45,890 nucleotides of DNA, taken from the NCBI RefSeq assembly GCF_008389435.1, contig NZ_VUYS01000013.1, forward strand, positions 53,768 to 99,657, given 5' to 3'. The notes under the pieces are model-generated. The model did no database searches and was not told where the DNA came from. It worked only from the letters and a program-made list of their open reading frames with translations. A program made the position numbers and the translations under genes. Below are positions 37,276 through 45,182 of this stretch, one piece after another (the stretch's first letter is position 1; every line of letters begins with the position of its first letter). This DNA comes from Candidatus Nitrosocosmicus agrestis. GTDB lineage: Archaea > Thermoproteota > Nitrososphaeria > Nitrososphaerales > Nitrososphaeraceae.

Positions 37276-37614
37276 ATGATGCGATCCGGCAATCGAGATA
37301 TGCGCAGGATGCTTGACCGAATGGGTCTTGATATGAAGGAAATGGACTCGGTAGAAGAAGTTATTATCAGAACGGATGTCAAAGAGATATTTCTTAGGAA
37401 ACCCCAAGTTGTTGAAATGAAGGGTAAAGATAGTACTATTTTCCAAGTTGTAGCATCCGATATCGAAGAAACAAAACGAGATGTTCCATCCTTTAAAGAA
37501 GAAGATATTGTCTTGGTAATGCAACAAGCAAATGTTACCAAAGAAAAAGCAATTGTAGCATTGACTGATTCAAAGGGGGATATTGCACAAGCAATACTGA
37601 ATTTAACAGTTTAA
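37276..37614 (+). CDS. nac: Nascent polypeptide-associated complex protein (NAC alpha)
   Basis: The 112-residue protein has the NAC domain with VIRTDVKEIFLRKPQVVEMK and FQVVASDIEETKR. A C-terminal UBA domain follows, with DIVLVMQQANVTKEKAIVAL and DIAQAILNL. This is the standard archaeal NAC. It binds nascent chains at the ribosome exit. A GGTG ribosome site precedes the ATG. It is paired with the PUA gene in one operon. Confidence 0.95.
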   Translation: MMRSGNRDMRRMLDRMGLDMKEMDSVEEVIIRTDVKEIFLRKPQVVEMKGKDSTIFQVVASDIEETKRDVPSFKEEDIVLVMQQANVTKEKAIVALTDSKGDIAQAILNLTV

Positions 37615-37853
37615 TTTTTTTAATTTTTCATCATTTTGAGACATGAATTTATAATGATAGATAATATTGTAAAGATAATTTCAATTAATTGGTTAAATAT
37701 ATGAATATATTATTCATCACTTTGTTAAAAAATAGTAGATATTGCCATTTTGGTAAATTTAAATGGATTTAATAACGATTCTACAACAAATTGCAGAAAA
37801 TTATGCGTAATATTTAATAGTCTTGTTTAGAAAGTATTGGTATAACAATAGAA

Positions 37854-38504
37854 ATGTTCAACTTAACAAGTTGTCCACCAGTTATTGTTGCTACCGTTTC
37901 TGGAAGATCGTATTATCGAATTACTAATGCTCTAAAATCCATGGATCTAAGATATCTGTCTTTATCTCCTGAAGAAGCAGCCTTAGCCACCGGCAAGGTG
38001 ATTATTACTACTGATATTGAATCGAGGATCGTAAACGGTGAGAATATGGTTTTAGATACTCAGTTAGAAGAGAATCCTCTAACCATAAAGGCAAAAATCC
38101 TTCAAAGTTGTAATGTGAATGGTGGTTCCTCAAAAGAACAACTTGTGGTGGGAATTGATCCTGGCAAAAGGATTGGTATTTCAATTTTGTATTGCCAGTT
38201 TGAATTAGACAAAATTATTCTGTCTTCTGTAAACGCTACTGTGGAAAGGATCATATTTATTTTATCTTCTATTGAATCTCCAACTAAAATTGTTAGAATC
38301 GGGGATGGAAGTTTGGCCCTATCTCATCAAATTGCAGGGATTCTTAAATCGTATTTTAAAGATGGGGTGATAATTGAGATTGTCGATGAATATGGTACAT
38401 CCATAAGAGAAGGTTCAGACAAGAATCGTGGTGGCATACGAGATATGAGTTCTGCAAGAAAAATTGCTTTCCGAAAAGGCAAAATTTGGGAAAGTTACAA
38501 GTAA
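37854..38504 (+). CDS. RNase H-fold protein, RuvX/YqgF-like
   Basis: The second half has VVGIDPGKRIGIS (D102), which is the first strand of RNase H-fold resolvases. IEIVDEYGTS (D178, E179) and IRDMSSARKIAFRKG (D197) follow and resemble the VDER and final acidic helix of YqgF. An N-terminal part of about 90 residues (VIVATVSGRSYYRI..., ALATGKVIITT) is extra and unmatched. The fold suggests nucleic-acid cleavage, but no activity can be assigned. It lies just upstream of the tRNA-Gly gene. Confidence 0.6.
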   Translation: MFNLTSCPPVIVATVSGRSYYRITNALKSMDLRYLSLSPEEAALATGKVIITTDIESRIVNGENMVLDTQLEENPLTIKAKILQSCNVNGGSSKEQLVVGIDPGKRIGISILYCQFELDKIILSSVNATVERIIFILSSIESPTKIVRIGDGSLALSHQIAGILKSYFKDGVIIEIVDEYGTSIREGSDKNRGGIRDMSSARKIAFRKGKIWESYK

Positions 38505-38547
38505 TTGAGATAAGTTATTAATATCGCATAATTACTTTAGAAATTAG

Positions 38548-38622
38548 GCGAAGTTGGCCCAGCCTGGTTAAGGTACGAGCTTCCCAAGCTCGGGATCGCG
38601 GGTTCAAATCCCGCACTTCGCA
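38548..38622 (+). tRNA. trnG: tRNA-Gly (anticodon CCC)
   Basis: The acceptor arms GCGAAGT and ACTTCGC pair fully. The anticodon stem CGAGC/GCTCG encloses TTCCCAA (anticodon CCC), and the T stem GCGGG/CCCGC encloses TTCAAAT. The discriminator is A. CCA is not encoded and no intron is seen. The 3' end is the integration target of the flanking element remnants. Confidence 0.95.
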
Positions 38623-38656
38623 CTTGCTCGTGAGGGGTTTTTGTCACTTAATAAAA

Positions 38657-38716
38657 TTATTAATATATTGTTTAGCCGCTCGTAAATTTATTAATAAATA
38701 CAAGAATTTATTAATA
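38657..38716. promoter_or_regulatory. Three TTATTAATA repeats upstream of the small DNA-binding gene
   Basis: The nine-base word occurs at 38657, 38688 and 38708, spaced 31 and 20 bases (about three and two helical turns). This would suit an operator for the downstream regulator, or may be TATA-like sequence by chance. Confidence 0.35.
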
Positions 38717-38797
38717 TGAACTCGGACGTTTTTAATATAATTGATCTTTGTTAAGGAACCGCAAGAACGTTAAATTAATCAAGGTATATTAACTTAT

Positions 38798-39019
38798 ATG
38801 AAAAGTACGGAAATTACATCGGCTAAGAAGACAAAGAACAAAACCGTAGGAGTCATGTTTTCTGAAGACGATTTAGTGAGATTGAACTTCTTTTTGCGAA
38901 GGAATAATTTTCCTACTTTGGGTAAGTTCATCAAGGCTGTTCTAAATAAAAAATGGCCCACTTATCAGAGAAATGAACAAACTGAAAAGCTACTTGAAAG
39001 GATAAGAGATAAGAGATAA
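38798..39019 (+). CDS. Small ribbon-helix-helix-like DNA-binding protein
   Basis: The 73-residue basic protein has NKTVGVMFSEDDLVRLNFFL and FPTLGKFIKAVLNKKW, a strand followed by two helices as in the RHH/CopG fold. It lies just after tRNA-Gly and 18 nt before the integrase-like fragment. This is where mobile elements often keep a regulator of excision. The function is inferred from position and fold. Confidence 0.6.
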   Translation: MKSTEITSAKKTKNKTVGVMFSEDDLVRLNFFLRRNNFPTLGKFIKAVLNKKWPTYQRNEQTEKLLERIRDKR

Positions 39020-39036
39020 GAGGAATAAAAGATTCG

Positions 39037-39318
39037 GTGACCGACGACTTTTCAGTAGAACTTTACAAACATGTGGACGAAGAAGATGTGTTAAAAGATT
39101 TTTGCAAGAAATATATTTACAAAAAGTATGCCCGTGATCTTGTCGTATACTACAGTAGAAATAAGGATATTTTCTTTACAAAACCTCCTATTATACATCC
39201 TTTATCGGGACATGTTAGGGTCTCGATATGCGACCCCCTGAGAAGGTTTGCCGAATACTATGACAGAAAATATCAGAATCCGGAATTTAGACAACTCATA
39301 GACGAGGTAAGTCATTAG
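39037..39318 (+). pseudogene. Truncated integrase (core-binding domain only)
   Basis: The 93 residues LKDFCKKYIYKKYARDLVVY, NKDIFFTKPP and DPLRRFAEYYDRKYQNPEFR resemble the N-terminal SAM-like domain of archaeal tyrosine recombinases as I recall them. The catalytic domain (R, HxxR, Y) is missing. After the stop the frame stays open to about 39450 but does not show it. The start is GTG. The position next to tRNA-Gly supports a remnant of an integrated element. It may instead be an intact small protein. Confidence 0.5.
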
Positions 39319-39517
39319 GTGTGGTCACTGGATAAATTTGTCAGTTTCTTGGTTACAAGACTAAAACCCACTCCTAAATTGGCACATGTCGGTCCAACAT
39401 GTGTAATCATACTTCGTCATACCTCGATAACTTATAGAATTATTTTCTAAATTTCCAGTACAGAGTTTAGTATCAAAACTCAGTTTAAGCTAATTGTTAT
39501 TGTTTAAATAATTTAAA

Positions 39518-40039
39518 ATGATTACTATCAAATCTATAAGTGGAATGATGCTCGTTACAACGGCATTGTTCTTAAGTGGATTATCGCTGCAACATTCAGC
39601 AGATGCAACGCTATTCGGAATTGGGAATTGCATAGTTAACTGTATAGGTGGAGAACAAGGGCCTCCAGGACCACAAGGTGAACCAGGACCAGAAGGACCT
39701 CCGGGACCAGCAGGACCACAAGGTGAACAAGGACTACCAGGCGAACAAGGACCACAAGGTGAAATTGGACCAGAAGGACCAGCAGGACCACAAGGTGAAC
39801 AAGGACTACCAGGTGAACAAGGACCACAAGGTGAAATTGGACCAGAAGGACCAGCAGGACCACAAGGTGAACCAGGACCAGCAGGACCACAAGGTGAACA
39901 AGGACTACCAGGCGATGATTGTCCAAACGTAAGTGGATTGCATTCAGCTGGAATTCCAATAGTGTTACCAAATGGTGTTCCTGTTTATCCAGATAATGGT
40001 GCAGAAGGAGTTTGTACTCCAAATCCACCAACACCATAA
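39518..40039 (+). CDS. Secreted collagen-like protein
   Basis: A signal peptide ([21 protein letters not shown]) is followed by a short Cys-containing segment (C38, C42) and thirty unbroken GXY triplets at residues 45-134. The triplets are rich in GPQ, GEQ, GPA and GLP, with Pro, Gln or Glu in X and Y. A C-terminal region with Cys residues (C135 and one near 167) follows. The repeats should form a collagen triple helix, with the flanking cysteines as likely disulfide caps. Collagen-like proteins are common in bacteria and phages and rarer in archaea. It lies within the tRNA-flanked element region. Confidence 0.88.
   Translation: MITIKSISGMMLVTTALFLSGLSLQHSADATLFGIGNCIVNCIGGEQGPPGPQGEPGPEGPPGPAGPQGEQGLPGEQGPQGEIGPEGPAGPQGEQGLPGEQGPQGEIGPEGPAGPQGEPGPAGPQGEQGLPGDDCPNVSGLHSAGIPIVLPNGVPVYPDNGAEGVCTPNPPTP
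39650..39919 (+). repeat. Collagen-type GXY triplet array with 72-bp units
   Basis: Blocks of 24 residues ([16 protein letters not shown], then EQGPQGEI) recur at near-identical DNA sequence, showing recent in-frame duplication. Confidence 0.9.
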
Positions 40040-40511
40040 TTTTTTTAATACTTTTTGTTTCAAAAATTTATTTAAATGATATAGGATTCTTATATCAAGT
40101 ATTCATTCTCTTATTTTCTTCTAACAATTATTCAATGAATCTAAATAATTCTCTCAATACTCGCATAATCCAATAGTATTTCGGTTTATGAGTAATCAAT
40201 TAGACAGGTCCATGAGCAAGAAGACAACGTTCCAAGTTTTGTTGATACACAACAAACAATTATAGGAAATTATAGACTCTTTATTAACCAAGTAACAATT
40301 TTCTTAGTTCCTCTTTTCCCTATAGCAATCCACTAGTCTCGTAATAAAATAGCATAGACTATTGATAATCTTCTTATTCTCAAATCCTGCTATGTTCTAT
40401 ACAATAATTCATTTCTTCAAGTTATAGCGCTATCCAAATCTTCGCACCATTAACACGTTAGAACCATCTTTAAGGGAGACATTCCTCTTGCTGTTATTCA
40501 TAACGATGAAA

Positions 40512-40670
40512 TTAACTAAAATCATCGAGGATTAGCAATTCACTCCTCAACTCATCCAACACAGGTCTTATCCTCTTTGCGGTTATTTCATTCATGTCAG
40601 GCCTATAAAAGTGATTGACAAATACTGAACTTGAAATTCTTCGCTTTATTATATCATAGGGGTTTAACAC
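40512..40670 (-). CDS. Doubtful small basic protein, 52 aa
   Basis: A GTG-started frame encodes IIKRRISSSVFVNHFYRPD and AKRIRPVLDELRSELLILDD, with an amphipathic, protein-like pattern. No promoter or ribosome site is clear. It could be the C-terminal remnant of a larger gene. Confidence 0.3.
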   Translation of the reverse strand: MLNPYDIIKRRISSSVFVNHFYRPDMNEITAKRIRPVLDELRSELLILDDFS

Positions 40671-40798
40671 ACATATTCATTTTCTTGTTAACGTGGAAGC
40701 GAATAAACCTCTGGATGGATCACTCGCTCTGTCTGTCTCCTTTGAAGGAATCAGATCTCGCTCAGCTAAGTGCGGGATAACGTCGTTTCTTTATCGAT

Positions 40799-40830
40799 GG
40801 ATCGCGGGTTCAAATCCTACACTTCGCACT
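40799..40830 (+). other. Partial copy of tRNA-Gly 3' end (att-like scar 1)
   Basis: GGATCGCGGGTTCAAATCC followed by TACACTTCGCACT repeats the last part of tRNA-Gly(CCC) with two changes in the T stem. A partial tRNA copy downstream of the intact gene is what a tRNA-targeting integrase leaves at the far end of its element. Confidence 0.75.
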
Positions 40831-41017
40831 CGTCCTTTCCTTTCTTTAAATTCATTGTTTCACATCTCTTTGGCCATTGAATTTGGCAACCAATTATGAA
40901 TTTCATTAAAGATATAGTTTCCTTGTAGCATTGTTTTCATCTAAATCAGATATTCTAAAATGAATAGTATTAAAATTGGATAGATAAATGCAAAAAGACA
41001 AAAGTAAAAAGATATGT

Positions 41018-42358
41018 CTATCCACTTCTGGAGGATAGCCATTCAAATATGTCTTTTAGGACATATTCTGTCAATGGTCCACTCTGACTTATCCAGTTGC
41101 TGGAAGGCGATAGGGAGTGTCCAAGATCAGGATAAGTAATTAAAAGATGGTCAGGATGATTCACTTCCATTAGTCTTTGTTGTAGTTGCAAGCCTTGTTC
41201 AAGAGGCGTTGCAGTGTCGTTTTCACCTTGAAGTATTAATACACCAATATCTGAAGATATATTTCCTATAATACTCAAAGTACTTTGCAAATCAGAGTGT
41301 GACCTCATCCATTTGGGACATCCTTCTAAACCACTATTCCATTCAAAGTATCCATAATGGACATCAAGACATTTTGATATCAAAGCTGAATCTGTAGGGA
41401 ATGTAACATTGTTATACGCTGCTATAAGTGCAGGCTTTAAATTATTTTCAATACTAATTGTGTTTTTACTAATAGTTGTATTATTAGGATGTGATTTCAC
41501 TGTTGATGACTTGTTAAGATAATCCATACCGTTTGTATGATAAAGAAGAAGATGGGTGAGATTACCGCCAACTAGATTCTCGAAAATTTGATCGTTAGAT
41601 ATTTCGCTTATTGTTAGTATCCCACTATCATTCTTATCTAAAACCTTTTCCGTATAGTCGAGAGGATTCTTGACGATTTGGAAATATAGTAATTCCGGAA
41701 GAGTATTTGCAACTGGTCCCATTAAAACTATATTCTTGACTTTATCTGAATTATCAACAGCTACTCTTGGTGCTATCATCGTTCCTTCACTATGTCCTAT
41801 CAATGTCGCTTTCTTACTTGCATTAACCTCTGACTGTTCTAGTAGTACTGACAAAGCCTTTTCTGCATCTTGTTTGAGATCATTGAATGTAACATTTCCC
41901 CATATGTTATTGACCGTAGTAAAGTTTGGTTCAACGCCTCTCTTATCGTATTTAAGTACTGCAAATCCTCTCTCTGAAAGATATTCAGCTAGTTGAAAAA
42001 AAGTTTGTTTTTCTGGATAAATCTTTGAACCTGTCTTATTATCAATTAGGATCAAACCACCAGTTTCGTTCATATCATTAGCACCAGAGCCATGGATCAG
42101 GAGGACTCCTGGAAATGGTCCTTTACCTATTGCTGGATAAGATAATTGAGCATTAGTTGAAACTCCATTACCCAGATCTAGTGTCAGATTTCTATATTTG
42201 ACTGTTTGAATATCTGATTGAGCCAACGCATCAGGAAATAGAGATGAACTAAACAACGACGATAAATATGTCAATAAAATTAAGAAAGTACCAAAAAATA
42301 TACCTAAAACCATCAAGGGTTTTCGCTTAAATCTTAATAAAAGCATTAACATTAGCAA
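41018..42358 (-). CDS. Secreted alpha/beta hydrolase with EF-hand-like loop
   Basis: A membrane or signal helix (about residues 16-36) precedes a serine hydrolase. It has the oxyanion segment LLIHGSGAND, the nucleophile elbow LIGHSEGT (S190), QGENDTATP (D381) and PDLGHSLS (H414). An insertion contains DKNDSGILTISE (241-252), which fits an EF-hand calcium loop. Such proteins act as esterases or peptidases outside the cell; the substrate is unknown. It lies between the two partial tRNA copies, so it may be element cargo. Confidence 0.85.
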   Translation of the reverse strand: MLMLMLLLRFKRKPLMVLGIFFGTFLILLTYLSSLFSSSLFPDALAQSDIQTVKYRNLTLDLGNGVSTNAQLSYPAIGKGPFPGVLLIHGSGANDMNETGGLILIDNKTGSKIYPEKQTFFQLAEYLSERGFAVLKYDKRGVEPNFTTVNNIWGNVTFNDLKQDAEKALSVLLEQSEVNASKKATLIGHSEGTMIAPRVAVDNSDKVKNIVLMGPVANTLPELLYFQIVKNPLDYTEKVLDKNDSGILTISEISNDQIFENLVGGNLTHLLLYHTNGMDYLNKSSTVKSHPNNTTISKNTISIENNLKPALIAAYNNVTFPTDSALISKCLDVHYGYFEWNSGLEGCPKWMRSHSDLQSTLSIIGNISSDIGVLILQGENDTATPLEQGLQLQQRLMEVNHPDHLLITYPDLGHSLSPSSNWISQSGPLTEYVLKDIFEWLSSRSG

Positions 42359-42437
42359 TAAGCCTGCAGTATATAAACAAACAATACTTTATAGAATAAA
42401 AGCCAATCAACTTCGGTATCAAAGAAGCCTTCATACA

Positions 42438-42480
<43 letters not shown>

Positions 42481-42563
42481 ACAAATAGTATCGTTCTTGC
42501 TCAAATCAAGTATAATAAAAAGAAGGTCTACAAAATGAGAATGATCATGTGGTCCCTTATATT

Positions 42564-42580
42564 GCTACCAGGATTTGAAC
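42564..42580 (-). other. Reverse-oriented tRNA T-arm remnant
   Basis: On the minus strand GTTCAAATCCTGGTAGC reads like a T loop plus 3' stem of another tRNA. Its partner stem is absent, so it is a fragment only. Confidence 0.35.
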
Positions 42581-42596
42581 TTTACAATAGAGCAAA

Positions 42597-42630
42597 GGGA
42601 TCGCGGGTTCAAATCCCACACTTTACACTT
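42597..42630 (+). other. Partial copy of tRNA-Gly 3' end (att-like scar 2)
   Basis: GGGATCGCGGGTTCAAATCC followed by CACACTTTACACTT repeats the tRNA-Gly 3' region with three changes. With the copy at 40799 it suggests two elements inserted in tandem at the same tRNA. Confidence 0.75.
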
Positions 42631-42706
42631 ATTTCTTTTATTGAGGATTTGACCCATATAGTTAACTAATCACATATTTTCAATGTAGGTTTTTATTTAA
42701 TGGCTT

Positions 42707-43060
42707 TCATACTCTGCCTTTCCAATGAAAATTTTTGTTGGTTTTGACGTCCTTCCAAAGTGTATCGATATCTACTACTGCAAATGCACTGTCTCTTTCA
42801 TCTGAAATAACGACTTTTTGTATTTTGCTATTATTATTAGGAATTAGCTCATGACTGTCAAATAATTCTGTATAACTAATTTACCATCTTTGATTATCAA
42901 ATCTACCTAACTCAAAAATCCAGCCTGCCAGATTATGTGACTTGGGTGTTCCAGGTCAAGACCATGCCATATCGGGGTGAAAGATTGACAATATTTTTTC
43001 TACGTCTTTCTAATTCCATGCTTCTGTCTCCCATTTATAACGTCTCTAATTTCTAATTCT
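42707..43060 (-). pseudogene. Decayed NTF2/SnoaL-like protein gene
   Basis: Minus-strand fragments read FTPIWHG with HPSHIIWQAGF in one frame. IFELGRFDNQRW, a stop, then YTELFDSHELI, KVVISDERDSAFAVVDIDT and FHWKGRV follow in another. The order matches a small SnoaL-like NTF2 domain protein. A frameshift and several stops show it is dead. It sits just beyond the second tRNA scar. Confidence 0.65.
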
Positions 43061-43147
43061 AATTACATGATATAATAAGTTAGATTTTGCCTTGCGAGAA
43101 TGACAAGAGTTATTTAATTACTGTCGCCAAAATTACTAATATAATTC

Positions 43148-43411
43148 ATGTACCGATACTTTGACCCTGATGAGGATTCCTTTTTAAAAGATGACGAAAC
43201 ATATCAAAGGATAATTAAGCAACTAAATCCATTTATTTCTAACCTGAATTCAGAAGAGGATAAACAATTAATATTAAAAATGCTTTCAACCTGCTATCAC
43301 AGATATTATAAATCGATTAAGACTAGATCACAACATGATATCGAGTTAATGTATTCTACAATGATGGCATTATTGATAGAACAGACTGGAGAAATTGTAA
43401 GACTAGGTTAG
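43148..43411 (+). CDS. Hypothetical helical protein, 87 aa
   Basis: The protein MYRYFDPDEDSFLKDDETYQ... is predicted all-helical, with charged amphipathic stretches (EEDKQLILKMLSTCYHRYY). An AT-rich TATA-like run (TTATTTAATTA) lies about 27-35 nt upstream. No family is recognised. Confidence 0.6.
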   Translation: MYRYFDPDEDSFLKDDETYQRIIKQLNPFISNLNSEEDKQLILKMLSTCYHRYYKSIKTRSQHDIELMYSTMMALLIEQTGEIVRLG

Positions 43412-43661
43412 TTAGCAAAATCTAGTTAATATTGCTTATTGAAATAAGGCTTACAGTCCAAAAGCTTTACAAGGCCTTTGGACCACAAAGCATAAGAATT
43501 TTCATAAATTAAAATTCATTAAAATCTAGATCATTTTTTCCTTCTCTTGTACTCATTTTCAACGTTGGAATATCTGAGTAAAATTGTTATGGCTCTTTAT
43601 ATATGTAAATTGTCATGATTTGCGTCATGGCCATCTATCAGGCATCATTAATTATTTACTA

Positions 43662-45182
43662 TCAGTTAACCGTGCTAAACTTTTTTGGAAGTATGTCAAA
43701 AGAGAAAGGCTTTGTAATCTTGTCTGAAATGTTGTTAATGGTGTAAGCGAATGTCACTTGTGAGTTCACTTTTCCTGTATTTTCAGTAATAAATGGCAAT
43801 CCACTAGTATCAACTTCAATAGATTTATGTGGACCTAGGTTAAGTAAAGATATGTGATCACAAGTATTTCCCTGATCACGTCCAATATTTTTACTAAATT
43901 TAATACCTAGATCACCATAATCACAGGAACTAGTAAATTGTACGTTAGAATCAAAGTTATTTGAAATAGTCGCCGCTACAACAAAGTCTTCACTTGCATG
44001 TACCCTATTCGGGATTGTATGAATATTATACATTTTCACACCTTCTGATTGATTTGAAATTGGAGTTACACTAACAGTCATCCTATCTGAAGAAAATAAG
44101 CCGTCATCATCTGTAACTACTAATTCATAATAACTACTACATTTATGTGATATGGTTGATGAGGCGCTAAAGATTGGTATGGGTGAATTCTCGTTTCTTA
44201 GTGTTATATCTAAACAGCCTGGTGCAAATGATTCTGCAGGATTCCATTGATATTTATCAATCTTTCCGTCTGGATCGTAGCTTTTTGTTCCATCAAGATT
44301 AACGGATTGCCCGGCAGTGATGATCTTATCAGGTCCAGCATTTGCAATTGGTGTTTGATTATCTGATACCTTTGAACAAGAATAGAATCCATCATAGTAA
44401 CCATTCATAAATTGATCTGTATGATTACTTGGTCCTTTTTCTGGTTGATTTATGTATCTATCAGACTCTTCAGAAATACCTGCATCAGAGCATCCGTGAG
44501 CATATCCAGAGTGATAGACGTCAGAATCCTTACCTGAACGATCTTGACTACCATTACCATCTTTACATTCTTTGAGGTCAGGATAATGCCTACACACGTC
44601 ATCTTTGTTTCCGCAAGTTTCCTTGCCTGGTCTAAAAATCATCCTTGATGGACAGCCATCAGAATTGGGAATACAACGCCCAGATTCATCATCACCTGCT
44701 GCATGGTATCCATCCGGACAACCACCATTAGGTACGCATTGACCATCTTCGTTTAGACCGAAACCATCTGGACAATTGCCATCTTCATCTGGAGCACATT
44801 TGGTTAATGATGGATCAAACAAACAGTCTTTATCGGGTTGCGCTTCATTATTGCTTCTTTCCGTCGAATCATCGGGATCATCCTGACTATCGTCTCCTTC
44901 ATTTGAAGTATCATTCGACAATCCATTTTGGGCTATTGTTTCCTTGTTACCTTCATTGCCATCTGTATCTACGGACTCTAAATCGATTTGGATAGTGTTT
45001 TTATCTGAAGGCTCGGAAAAACCAGTTTCATTAGATTCAGCAAATGTATGACTGCTGATCGAAGCCGGGTAAAATATGAAAAGAAGTACACTCATAAATA
45101 TTGTACAATAAATTTTAAAGTTGATTTTTTCCTTGAATTTTGAAGTTTGCTGTAAAAATGACCCTGAAAAGTCATAGTTCAT
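43662..45182 (-). CDS. Large secreted PKD-domain surface protein
   Basis: An N-terminal hydrophobic helix (IYCTIFMSVLLFIFYPASI) acts as signal or anchor. A Ser/Asp/Asn-rich acidic spacer follows, then a Cys-rich region (about residues 120-210). It has repeated CPDGF/CPDGY plus CVPN/CIPN units. A PKD domain follows at about residues 280-377 (PIANAGPDKIITAGQSVNLD, SYDPDGKIDKYQWNP), then a C-terminal beta-sandwich-like region with paired cysteines. It is probably exposed on the cell surface for adhesion. The ATG at 45182 is preferred over a TTG at 45191. Confidence 0.85.
   Translation of the reverse strand: MNYDFSGSFLQQTSKFKEKINFKIYCTIFMSVLLFIFYPASISSHTFAESNETGFSEPSDKNTIQIDLESVDTDGNEGNKETIAQNGLSNDTSNEGDDSQDDPDDSTERSNNEAQPDKDCLFDPSLTKCAPDEDGNCPDGFGLNEDGQCVPNGGCPDGYHAAGDDESGRCIPNSDGCPSRMIFRPGKETCGNKDDVCRHYPDLKECKDGNGSQDRSGKDSDVYHSGYAHGCSDAGISEESDRYINQPEKGPSNHTDQFMNGYYDGFYSCSKVSDNQTPIANAGPDKIITAGQSVNLDGTKSYDPDGKIDKYQWNPAESFAPGCLDITLRNENSPIPIFSASSTISHKCSSYYELVVTDDDGLFSSDRMTVSVTPISNQSEGVKMYNIHTIPNRVHASEDFVVAATISNNFDSNVQFTSSCDYGDLGIKFSKNIGRDQGNTCDHISLLNLGPHKSIEVDTSGLPFITENTGKVNSQVTFAYTINNISDKITKPFSFDILPKKFSTVN

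Larger units (their letters stand above)
40040..41017. other. Long non-coding stretch in element region
   Basis: Nearly 1 kb lacks a convincing gene apart from a doubtful small minus-strand frame (40512-40670) and a partial tRNA copy (40799-40830). It is probably decayed element DNA. Confidence 0.5.

Noticed and set aside
39636-40037. Long minus-strand frame rich in Leu and Val opposite the collagen-like gene
   Set aside because: It is the antisense shadow of the GXY repeat; its pattern is a by-product of the repeats on the plus strand.
40693-40899. Plus-strand frame of 68 codons over the first tRNA scar
   Set aside because: It runs through the partial tRNA copy and has no ribosome site or protein-like pattern.
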